A stretch of DNA of 28,752 nt from the NCBI GenBank assembly GCA_023418375.1, contig JAEZZV010000274.1, positions 1-28,752 of the forward strand. Direction: 5' to 3'. A program made the translations under genes and the position numbers. Positions 21,480-28,752 of this stretch are shown here, one piece after another. The DNA is from Actinomycetes bacterium (lineage in GTDB: Bacteria > Actinomycetota > Actinomycetes > Actinomycetales > Cellulomonadaceae). Every line of letters begins with the position of its first letter. Positions within the stretch are counted from its first letter, which is position 1. The notes under the pieces were generated by a model, which worked only from the letters and a program-made list of their open reading frames with translations, ran no database searches and had not been told where the DNA came from.

Positions 21480-22574
21480 CTACGGGACGAGGGTGCGGCC
21501 GAGCATCTCGCCAAGACGGGTGACCTCGGCCGCGAGCACGTCGGGCGCGGGCGGGGTGACGCCCGAGGCCCACGACGGCACGAACCGCTCGCCTGCCAGC
21601 GCCCACGTCCCCGCGAACGTCCCGCCGACGAGGACCACGTGCGCGCCCCTGCTGACGTCGGCCCGGACCGCGGCCGGGACCACCGCGGTGTCCGCCGTCC
21701 CCGGGCCGAGCAGCCACTGGTCGTACTTCGGCAGCAGCTGGACGGCCGTCGACGGGCGCGCCGCGGCCAGGGTCTCGACGTCCTCGGTGAGCGCGTACCG
21801 CTCCTGGCCCTCCACGTCCATCGTCTGCACCCGGTCCCCGAGTGCACCGATCCACCGGGGCAGGTGCGCGCGACGGACGCCGAGTCCCTGGGTGAGCCAG
21901 GAGACCAGGTTGTCCGGCGACGCCGGCGCGTACGCCCGCAGGTACGCCTCGACCGCCCGGGGGCCCGCGTCGTCCAGGTCCACGACCCCCGGCCAGCCGG
22001 GGCTGGTGTCGGGGAGCTGGAACGTCGCCGCGCCGCCGCGCGGGCGGCCGAAGCACAAGGCGCCCTGCCACGCGAGGGGCTTGAGGAACGTGAGCGCCGG
22101 GTCCGTGAACGCCTTCCGCAGATGCGCGTACGCCGGCCGACCCGTGACGGCCGCCCCGAGCTCCGCACGGGTCATCGGCCCCGGGGCGAGCACCTCGCGG
22201 ACGGTCGCGACCAGATCGGGCCAGTCCCCGGGCTGCAGGCCGTAGAACTCCCGCCAGCCGGCGCCCTCCCACATCCGGCTCGACGCGCGCAGGGCGAGGT
22301 GCACGGCGGCGGAGTCGGGCGTCATGAGGTGGACAGCGCCCCGGAACGCGAAGGTCGCGAGAACGTCTCCGTCGTCGAGCGCCCGACGGACGTCACCCGC
22401 GTGCGAGGCGAGGCGCCGCGTGCGGATGCCGAGCTCGGACCACGTCGGGTCGGCCTGCGCCGCCACGGCGCCGAGGGCGTCGACCACGTCCCGCGTACTC
22501 GCCGGGCGCACGGGGTCCAGGAGGTGGCGCCCCACGCGCCACGCACGTGCCGCGGGCCAGGTCAGCGAGACCAT
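21480..22574 (-). CDS. HTH_42 (AlkZ/YcaQ-like) winged-helix protein
   Basis: 364 residues from ATG 22574; GTG 22577 would add one residue. TAGCCT (22586-22581, minus) lies exactly six bases before the ATG and overlaps the MFS stop codon, suggesting an extra leaderless promoter inside the operon. The fold is that of the HTH_42 superfamily, which includes the DNA glycosylases AlkZ and YcaQ/AlkX. It opens with ALGAVAAQADPTWSELGIR, then GAVHLMTPDSA, a mid wing region with RAELGAAVTG, and the family-typical LLPKYDQWLLG near residue 285. At the place of the glycosylase catalytic QxQ or QxD motif it has Q-A-D (about residues 40-42). A role in repairing alkylated or crosslinked DNA is known for some relatives only. 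Its coupling with a sugar operon is unexplained. Confidence 0.8.
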   Translation of the reverse strand: MVSLTWPAARAWRVGRHLLDPVRPASTRDVVDALGAVAAQADPTWSELGIRTRRLASHAGDVRRALDDGDVLATFAFRGAVHLMTPDSAAVHLALRASSRMWEGAGWREFYGLQPGDWPDLVATVREVLAPGPMTRAELGAAVTGRPAYAHLRKAFTDPALTFLKPLAWQGALCFGRPRGGAATFQLPDTSPGWPGVVDLDDAGPRAVEAYLRAYAPASPDNLVSWLTQGLGVRRAHLPRWIGALGDRVQTMDVEGQERYALTEDVETLAAARPSTAVQLLPKYDQWLLGPGTADTAVVPAAVRADVSRGAHVVLVGGTFAGTWALAGERFVPSWASGVTPPAPDVLAAEVTRLGEMLGRTLVP

Positions 22575-22580
22575 CACCGC

Positions 22581-22586
22581 AGGCTA
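22581..22586 (-). promoter_or_regulatory. Leaderless-type -10 box overlapping the MFS stop codon
   Basis: TAGCCT on the minus strand, six bases before ATG 22574. Its TAG is the stop codon of the MFS gene, so a coding terminus doubles as promoter DNA. Confidence 0.45.
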
Positions 22587-23876
22587 CGTCGCGGCGCCGA
22601 CTCCCGCCGTGGCCGCTGTCGCGGCCCGCTCGGGATCCCCCATCCGCGTCACCAGACCCGCGCACGCGACGAGCAGCCCCACCGCCAGCAGCAGCGACGG
22701 CGTGAACGAGCCGTCGGCGGTCCGCATCGCCTCCATGACGTAGACGAACACCACGGCGCCCTGACCGAACAGCTGGATGAGCCCGTTCGACGTCGCCTCG
22801 GGCGTCGGGCGGGTGATCTCCGCGCCGTACTGCATGCCCACGGGCAGGGCGCTGACCAGGAAGAACCCGAGCACCGCGGCCGACGCGTACAGCAGCACCG
22901 GTGAGGTCGCGAACGTCAGGCCCAGCAGTCCGGGGACCGCGCCGACCACCGCCACCATGAGGTACCGCCGGCGCTCGCCCCGCCGGTCGGAAAGCGCGGG
23001 GATGACGACGGCGCCCACCAGCCCGCCGACGACCATCACCGCACCGAGCGTCCCGGCGTCGGTCGGGGTGAACCCGCGCGGCCGGATGATGTTCTCCACC
23101 CACGTGCTGACCCCGTTGAAGATGCCGAGGCCCGCCACCGCGATCGCGAGCACGAACCAGAACGGCCGCACCCGCAGCGCGTGCCGCAGGCCGACCAGGG
23201 CGAGCGAGCGCACGTCCGACCCCTCCGGGCCCGGCGGCGTCGGCGGGGCCTCGCGCATGAGCACCAGGAACGCGACCGAGCTGGCCGCCGCGACCGCGCC
23301 GTAGACGAGCTGCACGGTCGGCAACGACATCGACTCCACCAGCACAGGGGTCAGCGCCATCCCGACCGCCGTCCCGACGAGGTTCGCCAGCGTGACCAGC
23401 CCGACGGCCGTCGCGCGCCCCTGCTCCGGGAACCACTTCGCGGGCACGGTCGTCCACGCGTTCAGCAGGAACGGCTGCGCGCACGCGACGCCGATGGTCG
23501 CCGCGAGCACCAGCCCGTAGCTGTCCCCCGCGAACCCGCGCAGCAGCCCGAACACGCCCATGAGCGCCACGCCGATCCCCACCCCGACCCGCGAGCCGTA
23601 CGTGTCGATCACCCACGACGCCGGGATCGACAGCGGGATGAAGGCGATCATGAACGTCATGGCCAGCAGGCCGATCTGCAGGTCGGAGACCCCGTAGAGC
23701 TCGGCCGCCGGCCCGGTCACCGGCGCGTACGAGATCCACAGCACCTGGATCGTCAGGTTGACGAACATGAAGGCGGCGAGCACCACCCAGCGGTACCCGT
23801 ACAGCCGGTAGCCGGCGCCGCCCCGGTGGCCGGCGCCGCCGTCCACCCGGTCCCCGAGCGCCCGGTCGCCGCTCAC
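22584..23876 (-). CDS. MFS transporter
   Basis: 430 residues from GTG 23876, overlapping the kinase stop by four bases. The frame is open far upstream but that part is antisense shadow of the kinase. After a Gly/Asp-rich cytoplasmic start, twelve hydrophobic segments follow. The first reads RWVVLAAFMFVNLTIQVLW. Major-facilitator signature loops are visible after helix 2 (WVIDTYGSRVGVGIG) and in the second half (LSDRRGERRRYLMV), with a long central cytoplasmic loop (MREAPPTPPGPEGSDVR). It probably imports the substrate of the linked kinase and aldolase-aminotransferase. Efflux of a product is the alternative. No residue here tells the substrate. Confidence 0.92.
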   Translation of the reverse strand: MSGDRALGDRVDGGAGHRGGAGYRLYGYRWVVLAAFMFVNLTIQVLWISYAPVTGPAAELYGVSDLQIGLLAMTFMIAFIPLSIPASWVIDTYGSRVGVGIGVALMGVFGLLRGFAGDSYGLVLAATIGVACAQPFLLNAWTTVPAKWFPEQGRATAVGLVTLANLVGTAVGMALTPVLVESMSLPTVQLVYGAVAAASSVAFLVLMREAPPTPPGPEGSDVRSLALVGLRHALRVRPFWFVLAIAVAGLGIFNGVSTWVENIIRPRGFTPTDAGTLGAVMVVGGLVGAVVIPALSDRRGERRRYLMVAVVGAVPGLLGLTFATSPVLLYASAAVLGFFLVSALPVGMQYGAEITRPTPEATSNGLIQLFGQGAVVFVYVMEAMRTADGSFTPSLLLAVGLLVACAGLVTRMGDPERAATAATAGVGAAT

Positions 23877-25456
23877 CGGTACAGCCCCCGCACCTTGCGG
23901 TACAGCCGCGTGAATGTCCGGTAGCTCCGCTCGTGCAGCGCGGCCGACGCCGGGTCGGGCTCGTACTCCCGCGTGATGCGGACCAGTCCCGGGACGTCCG
24001 CCCAGGTCAGCTCGCCGATGCCGATCGCCGCGATGAACGCGGCGCCGCGGGCGTTGGCGAGCACGGGGTCCGCGGCCTGGCGCACCGTGCAGCCGAGCAC
24101 GTCGGCGAGCGTCTGGCACCACAGCTCGGACTGCGCCCCGCCGCCGATGTAGGTGACCGCTGAGAAGCCGCCGGGCAGCTCGGCGTGCACGAGCCGCTCG
24201 ACCGCCTCCTTCATCCACCGCGCGTTGAGCGCGATTCCCTCGAACACGGCCCGGACCAGGTCGGCCCGCGTCGTCTCGAGCGAGACGCCGGTCCAGCTCC
24301 CGCGCACGTGCGCGTCGTCGACGGGCGTCCGCTCGCCGTTCAGCCACGGCGCGAACACGACGCCGTTGGCGCCGGGCGGCGAGGCCACCGCGAGCGCGTT
24401 GAGCCGCTCGAGCGCGTCCTCGGGCGGCGGCCGACCGTCGCCCATCGCGTCGTCGGGGTAGACGACGTTCTCGATGAGCCAGTCGATCGCCTTGCCGGCG
24501 ACGTCCTGGATGGTGGCGACCCAGTACCGCTCCGGCACGACGGCCGGCAGCGACGCGACGTTGCGCAGCACGTCCGTGCGCTTGAACGGGACGTGGCAGC
24601 TCAGCCAGGCCGACGTCCCGATGTACAGGTGCGCCGCGTAGTCCTCCACGGCGCCCGCGCCGACGGCGGCCGCCGTCGTGTCGCCCGTGCCGGCCACCAC
24701 CTGGACGTGCTCGCCGAGCCCGAGCTCGGCCGCGGCGTCGGGCGTGAGAGTTCCCACCACCGATGCCGGCGGCACCAGCTCGGGCAGCTTCCCGACGTCG
24801 AGCCCCACCCGCCGCGCGAGGTCGGCGTCGTACCGGACGGCCGCGGGGTCGCGGTTGTCCGTGCACCAGCGCAGGACGGCGGTGTCGAACCCCGCGACCG
24901 CGCGTCCGGTCAGGCGCATGGTCAGGTACTCGGGCACGTCCAGGAGGTACGCGGTCGCGGCGTACACGTCGGGGCGGTGGTGCTTCAGCCACTGCGCCTG
25001 CCCCACCGGGTCCTTGCCCGAGCGCGAGGGCACGCCGCCGGACTTCGTGATCCAGTCGCGCAGGGCACGCAGGTTGTACCCGGCCCCGGGCACGGTGATC
25101 CCGCCCGACGTCAGCGCCTTCGAGTACGACTCCCCGCGCGCGTCCATCCAGATGAGCGCGCGGTGCAGGTGCCGCCCGGCCGCGTCCACCGGGACCAGGC
25201 CGCCCCACTGGCTGCTCATGCAGATCGCGGCGACCGCCGCCGGCGCGACGTCGAACCGCTCCCGCAGCCGCCGCACGCAGCCGACGATCGCGTCCCACCA
25301 CTCCTGCGGGTCCTGCTCGGCGCCCCCACCGGGCAGCAGGGTCAGCCCGACGCGCGCCTTCTCGTGCCCGACGAGCTCCCCGCCGACCGTCATCAGGGCG
25401 ACCTTGGGCCCGCCCGTGCCGAGGTCGACCCCGACGACGTAGCGCCCCTCGCTCAT
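23873..25456 (-). CDS. FGGY-family carbohydrate kinase
   Basis: 527 residues from ATG 25456. Both actin-like halves of the FGGY fold are present. The N-terminal phosphate loop reads VVGVDLGTGGPKVALM (7-22), and a sugar-contact region with SSQWGGLVPVD and ALIWMDARGE follows. The ATP-side motifs are VVAGTGDTTAAAVGAG, IGTSAWLSCH, ANARGAAFIAAIG and the FGGY-type signature region YIGGGAQSELWCQTLADVLG. GRxVAGFDTA and the length resemble xylulokinase-like members, but the substrate is not certain. It would phosphorylate a ketose or alditol before cleavage by the aldolase domain of the fusion encoded 37 bp upstream. It overlaps the MFS gene downstream. Confidence 0.93.
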   Translation of the reverse strand: MSEGRYVVGVDLGTGGPKVALMTVGGELVGHEKARVGLTLLPGGGAEQDPQEWWDAIVGCVRRLRERFDVAPAAVAAICMSSQWGGLVPVDAAGRHLHRALIWMDARGESYSKALTSGGITVPGAGYNLRALRDWITKSGGVPSRSGKDPVGQAQWLKHHRPDVYAATAYLLDVPEYLTMRLTGRAVAGFDTAVLRWCTDNRDPAAVRYDADLARRVGLDVGKLPELVPPASVVGTLTPDAAAELGLGEHVQVVAGTGDTTAAAVGAGAVEDYAAHLYIGTSAWLSCHVPFKRTDVLRNVASLPAVVPERYWVATIQDVAGKAIDWLIENVVYPDDAMGDGRPPPEDALERLNALAVASPPGANGVVFAPWLNGERTPVDDAHVRGSWTGVSLETTRADLVRAVFEGIALNARWMKEAVERLVHAELPGGFSAVTYIGGGAQSELWCQTLADVLGCTVRQAADPVLANARGAAFIAAIGIGELTWADVPGLVRITREYEPDPASAALHERSYRTFTRLYRKVRGLYR

Positions 25457-25493
25457 GCGCGCCCCGTCGCCGCGGGCCGCCCCCGGCGCGGCA

Positions 25494-27758
25494 CTACACG
25501 CCCTCCACCAGCGAGAACACGTCGTCGAACCGGCTGAGCGCGTCGTCGATGACGGCGTCGGTGTCGGCCATCGAGGTGTACAGCCGCGACCCGGCGAGCG
25601 TGATGATCCCGTGCGCCGCGTACGCCGCGCCCATCTGCTCGATGAGCTCCTTGCGCGGCCCCTTCTCCTTGAGGAGCTTCACGGGGTTGTGCATGTCGAG
25701 AAGCATGACGCCGCTGGACTCGAGATGGACGATGGACCCGGTGTTGTAGGCGACGTACGGCAGGCCGTGCTTGTCGATCAGCCGCTGGAGCCCCTTCGTC
25801 AGGCGGTCGCCCGCGCGCCCGGCCACGACCGGCGCGTTCGTCCGCGCCATCTCCTCGATCGCGAAGTACCCGGCCGCGCAGGACAGCGGGTTGGCGGACA
25901 GCGTCCCGCCCACCTGGATGTGCGCCCCGGACTTGCCGTCGAGGCCCGAGCCGAACACCGCCATGACGTCGGCCCGGCCGCCGACGCCGCCCGCCATCGG
26001 GTACCCGCCCGCGACCGCCTTGCCGAACACGGTGAGGTCGGGCACGACGCCGAAGTACCCCGCCGCCCCGCCCATGCCCACCCGGAACCCGGTGACCACC
26101 TCGTCGAAGACCAGCAGGGCGCCGAACTCGTCGCAGAGCTCGCGGACCTTGGCGTTGAAGTCGTGCGGCGCCGGCCGAGTGCCGGACTCGGGCCCGAGCG
26201 GCTCGACGACCACGGCCGCCGTCCCGCCGCGCGCCCGGTTCTCCACCAGCTTGCGCTTGAGTGCGCCGAGGTCGTGCGGGAAGACCTCGCGCGTGCGGCC
26301 GGTCGCGCCGAACGGGATGCCCTTGGCGTTCATCCGGTAGGTACCGGGCACGCGCAGGCCGTAGACGAGCGTGTCGGACCAGCCGTGGTACGCGCCGCCG
26401 ACCTTCATGACGATCGAGTTGCCCGTGAAGGCGCGCGCCGCGCGGACGGCGGCCATGACGGCCTCGGTGCCCGAGCCGAGCGACCGGTACATCTCGACGT
26501 GCGGCATGTACCGGTGGATCGACTCGGCGAGCTTCAGCTCGTACTCGTGGAACAGGCCGGTGACCGGCCCGGACTCGCGGACGACCTCCGCCACCCGCTC
26601 GTTCACGGGCGCGTAGTTCGAGCCGAGGATCGTGGGGCCGCCGGCCTGCAGGAAGTCGATGTAGGTGTTCCCGTCGCGGTCCGTCAGGTGGGCGCCGTGC
26701 GCCGCGCTGATCGCCAGCGGGAACGGGTAGTTGAACGCCAGGTTGTGCTGCACACCGCCCGGGATCCGCTTCTTCGCCCGGTCGGTGATCTCGCGGCTGG
26801 CCTGGCACTTCGTCTCGAACCAGCCGAGGACGTCGAGCAGCGCGTCGTGCCGCAGCCCGCGCACCGGCTGCGCCAGCAGGGCGCGCAGGCGCCGCATCAC
26901 GTCGTCGACGTCCGGGTACTCGCTGATGGCGTACCCCAGCTGCGCCGACTCGCTGCCGGGCACCTGCACGACACGCGTCTCCGGCGCCGGGGGTTGTGCG
27001 CCGGAGACGTGCGCCGCGACGGCGTCGGCGCTGGGCAGGACTGCCGCAGCGGCGACGCGCACCGGCGGGACGCCGTCGGTGATCTGGGCCCCGATGCGCT
27101 TCTCGTCCGCGCGGAGCTTGGTGAACGCGATCTCGCGCACCCAGCCGGGGATCGTGTAGACCTTCTCCGGCTCGGTGAGCAGGCTCAGCAGGTAGGCGAT
27201 CGAGACCTTCTCGAGCAGCGCCATCGCGAAGACGGCATGGTCGGGGTCGGTGCCGAGGGCGACGACGCCGTGGTTGGCCAGGATGAACGCGTTGTCGCCG
27301 CTCGCGACCGCCTTCTCCACGTTCTTGGCGAGGAACCCCGTGCCCGACGGCGCGTAGTCGACGATCGCGACGCGCCGGCCCAGGAACCGCACCTGCTCGT
27401 CGGTCAGCGCGGGGATCTCGCGGCGGAGGAAGGCGAGCGCCGACGCGTACGGCTGGTGCGTGTGCACGATGGCGTTGACGTCGGGCCGCAGGCGATAGAC
27501 GTTCGCGTGCATCTTCGCCTCGATCGACGGCGCCAGGTCCGTGGCCGCGGCGTCGGGCCGGTGCTTGCCGTCGAAGTCGACGATGCAGATGTCCTCGGCG
27601 CGCATCTTGGCGTAGTCGTAGTTGCTCGGCGTGACGGCGTACAGGCGTCGGCCCGGGACGCGCACCGAGACGTTGCCCTCGGTCGCCTTGAGGAACCCCC
27701 GGTCGAGCATCGTGGCGCACATGTCCACCACGTGCTGACGCGTCCTGGCGTGCTCCAT
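25494..27758 (-). CDS. Class II aldolase / class III aminotransferase fusion protein
   Basis: 754 residues in one open frame from ATG 27758 (GGAGG five bases upstream). Residues 1-~215 are a class II aldolase/adducin domain: TEGNVSVR (26-33), and the Zn ligands expected from fuculose-phosphate aldolase at Glu80 in PSIEAK, His99-x-His101 in IVHTHQ and His163 in ANHGVV. A linker (about 216-325) has no motif. Residues ~325-754 are a PLP-dependent class III aminotransferase close to glutamate-1-semialdehyde aminomutase: GGVQHN, SGTEAVMAA (429-437), YHGWSD (457-462), DEVVTGFR (552-559), the PLP Lys580 in FGKAVAGG and GGTLSANP (617-624). All expected catalytic residues of both halves are present, so both activities may be live. 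It leads the operon with an FGGY kinase and an MFS transporter. Substrate unknown; an amino-sugar or amino-polyol route is inferred. Confidence 0.93.
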   Translation of the reverse strand: MEHARTRQHVVDMCATMLDRGFLKATEGNVSVRVPGRRLYAVTPSNYDYAKMRAEDICIVDFDGKHRPDAAATDLAPSIEAKMHANVYRLRPDVNAIVHTHQPYASALAFLRREIPALTDEQVRFLGRRVAIVDYAPSGTGFLAKNVEKAVASGDNAFILANHGVVALGTDPDHAVFAMALLEKVSIAYLLSLLTEPEKVYTIPGWVREIAFTKLRADEKRIGAQITDGVPPVRVAAAAVLPSADAVAAHVSGAQPPAPETRVVQVPGSESAQLGYAISEYPDVDDVMRRLRALLAQPVRGLRHDALLDVLGWFETKCQASREITDRAKKRIPGGVQHNLAFNYPFPLAISAAHGAHLTDRDGNTYIDFLQAGGPTILGSNYAPVNERVAEVVRESGPVTGLFHEYELKLAESIHRYMPHVEMYRSLGSGTEAVMAAVRAARAFTGNSIVMKVGGAYHGWSDTLVYGLRVPGTYRMNAKGIPFGATGRTREVFPHDLGALKRKLVENRARGGTAAVVVEPLGPESGTRPAPHDFNAKVRELCDEFGALLVFDEVVTGFRVGMGGAAGYFGVVPDLTVFGKAVAGGYPMAGGVGGRADVMAVFGSGLDGKSGAHIQVGGTLSANPLSCAAGYFAIEEMARTNAPVVAGRAGDRLTKGLQRLIDKHGLPYVAYNTGSIVHLESSGVMLLDMHNPVKLLKEKGPRKELIEQMGAAYAAHGIITLAGSRLYTSMADTDAVIDDALSRFDDVFSLVEGV

Positions 27759-27886
27759 CGCTGCCTCCTCGTGCGTGGCCCACGACGGGCCGCTTCTATC
27801 ATCCCGAGCGGCTCATGGGGCTGACTACATCTGCCAGGGCCCATCGGAGGGCCCTTGGGCTATCACGGCTTGATAACCTGCGGTCG
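27759..27886. promoter_or_regulatory. Divergent control region with two palindromes
   Basis: It lies between the aldolase-aminotransferase operon and the PucR-like gene. AGGGCCC-6-GGGCCCT (27836-27855) is a 7-bp inverted repeat. TATCA-5-TGATA (27861-27875) is a second one and touches the TAACCT box (27874-27879) that lies seven bases before ATG 27887. An AT-rich patch on the minus strand (GATGATAGAAG, 27803-27793) may hold the operon -10. Both palindromes are candidate sites for the divergent regulator. Confidence 0.5.
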
Positions 27887-28752
27887 ATGGGCGAGCGACT
27901 CGTGTCCCCGACGCCGTGGCAGCGGCTCCCCGCGGCCGCGGCCCCCGCGCTGCGCGCACGCCTGGGCACGGTCGCCGACGCCGTCGCCCGCCAGGCCACC
28001 GAGACGATCGCCGCGGGCAGCGACGACACCAGGCTCGCGGCCGACGTCCGCCGCGGCGTCGGCGTCGCGCTCGAGCGGTTCGTCGACCTCGTGGGCACCG
28101 ACGAGCCGGCCCTGCCCGCCGGGGTCCGGGAGACGTTCGTCGACCTCGGCGCCGCCGAGGCCCGCGAGGACCGGCCGCCGGAGACCCTGCTGGCCGCGCT
28201 GCGGACGTCGGCGCGCGTCATGCTGCGCGAGACCGCCGACGCGCTCGCGTCCGCGGTCCCGGCCGGGCAGTCCCTCACGACGGCGGCCCTCCTCGACCTG
28301 TCCGACGCCGTGACCGCCTTCGTCGACGAGCTCGCGGCCGCCACCACCGAGGGCTTCGCGCTCCAGCTGCGCGAGCTCGCCGGTGAGCGCGACCGGCGTC
28401 GGCGGCTGCTCGCCGAGCTGCTCGTGCGGGGGAGCGCGCCCGAGCGGGCCGTCCTCGCCGCAGCCGAGGGGATCGGCTGGCGCGGGGTGGGCGAGGTCGT
28501 CGCCGTGCTGCTGCCGCCCGAGCAGACCCGACAGGCGCAGTTCCGCTTCCGCGACGACGCGGTGGTGCTCGAGCGCGAGCGCGACACCGTGCTGCTCGTG
28601 CGGCACGGTCGGACCGCGACGCGCGAGCACCTGGCGCGGGTGCTCGCCGGGCGGGGCGCGGTGGTCGGGGTGACCGTCGACTGGCCGCGCGTGCCGCAGT
28701 CGGTCCGGCTGGCCGAGCTCGCGGCGCAGCTCGCGCCCGGGGGCGCGGGCGG
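27887..28752 (+). CDS. PucR/CdaR-like transcriptional regulator, 3' end beyond the window
   Basis: At least 288 residues from ATG 27887, open to the window edge with no stop. The start is supported by a TAACCT box seven bases upstream. The N-terminal ~170 residues are the helical domain typical of actinobacterial PucR-family proteins: TPWQRLPAAAAPALRARLGTVADAV, DVRRGVGVALERFVDLVG and LLAALRTSARVMLRE, then FVDELAAATTEGFALQLRELAGERDRR. A second part (RRLLAELLVRGSAPERAVLAAAEGIGW onward) begins the GGDEF-like middle domain. The C-terminal helix-turn-helix lies outside the window. Its divergent position next to the aldolase-aminotransferase operon makes it the likely substrate-responsive activator or repressor of that operon. 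Confidence 0.82.
   Translation, partial: MGERLVSPTPWQRLPAAAAPALRARLGTVADAVARQATETIAAGSDDTRLAADVRRGVGVALERFVDLVGTDEPALPAGVRETFVDLGAAEAREDRPPETLLAALRTSARVMLRETADALASAVPAGQSLTTAALLDLSDAVTAFVDELAAATTEGFALQLRELAGERDRRRRLLAELLVRGSAPERAVLAAAEGIGWRGVGEVVAVLLPPEQTRQAQFRFRDDAVVLERERDTVLLVRHGRTATREHLARVLAGRGAVVGVTVDWPRVPQSVRLAELAAQLAPGGAG

Noticed and set aside
23877..25301. Long minus-strand frame continuous with the MFS gene
   Set aside because: It is an Arg/Ala/Gly-rich shadow of the FGGY kinase gene; the GTG at 23876 overlapping the kinase stop is the natural MFS start.
25455..27824. 789-codon plus-strand frame opposite the fusion gene
   Set aside because: Composition (His, Arg, Val, Asp repeats) is that of an antisense shadow; the minus frame has all motifs of two enzyme families.
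1..28752. CRISPR arrays, rRNA genes and insertion sequences
   Set aside because: No regularly spaced repeats of CRISPR length, no rRNA sequence and no transposase motif or terminal inverted repeats were seen.

Overview
The window is very GC-rich DNA with strong third-position G/C bias. It has many GTG starts, four-base start/stop overlaps, several apparently leaderless genes and a DtxR/IdeR-type iron box. This fits a Gram-positive actinobacterium; a Micrococcales genus such as Cellulomonas is my guess, not proven by the sequence.

Layout. (1) 137-1087: an AbiEi/DUF559-like protein. (2) 1160-3112, minus: two tandem paralogues of an unrecognised family with an 11-bp inverted repeat between them. 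(3) 3195-7534: a NarL-type two-component system followed by a NatAB-like ABC exporter. (4) 7593-9300, minus: a hypothetical protein and dCTP deaminase. (5) 9430-11593: a TetR-ABC ATPase-permease operon behind two identical palindromic operators. (6) 11619-13043, minus: an APC amino-acid/polyamine transporter, preceded by about 300 nt that look like a structured leader or small RNA with its own promoter and terminator. (7) 13500-14934: DnaA-box-like and other repeats, a lipoprotein, tRNA-Gly(CCC) and a short fossil of an integrase N-terminus. (8) 14912-17514: a second lipoprotein, a SAM methyltransferase, a 43-aa ORF and a solitary PIN-domain protein. (9) 17566-21450: an iron-box-controlled ferric-iron ABC transporter. 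(10) 21480-27758, minus: an apparent catabolic operon made of a class II aldolase/class III aminotransferase fusion, an FGGY kinase, an MFS transporter and an HTH_42 (AlkZ/YcaQ-like) protein. (11) 27887-end: a divergent PucR/CdaR-like regulator cut by the window edge.

How the parts work together. The kinase and bifunctional enzyme look like one pathway: uptake by the MFS protein, phosphorylation by the kinase, retro-aldol cleavage and transamination by the fusion, with the divergent PucR-like protein as the likely regulator. The two exporters each sit with their own regulator. The iron transporter is complete in one run (binding protein, fused double permease, ATPase).

The two best candidates for something undescribed are the aldolase-aminotransferase operon and the structured RNA upstream of the APC transporter. 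The tRNA-Gly region looks like an old integration site. All family calls come from reading motifs; no database was searched.
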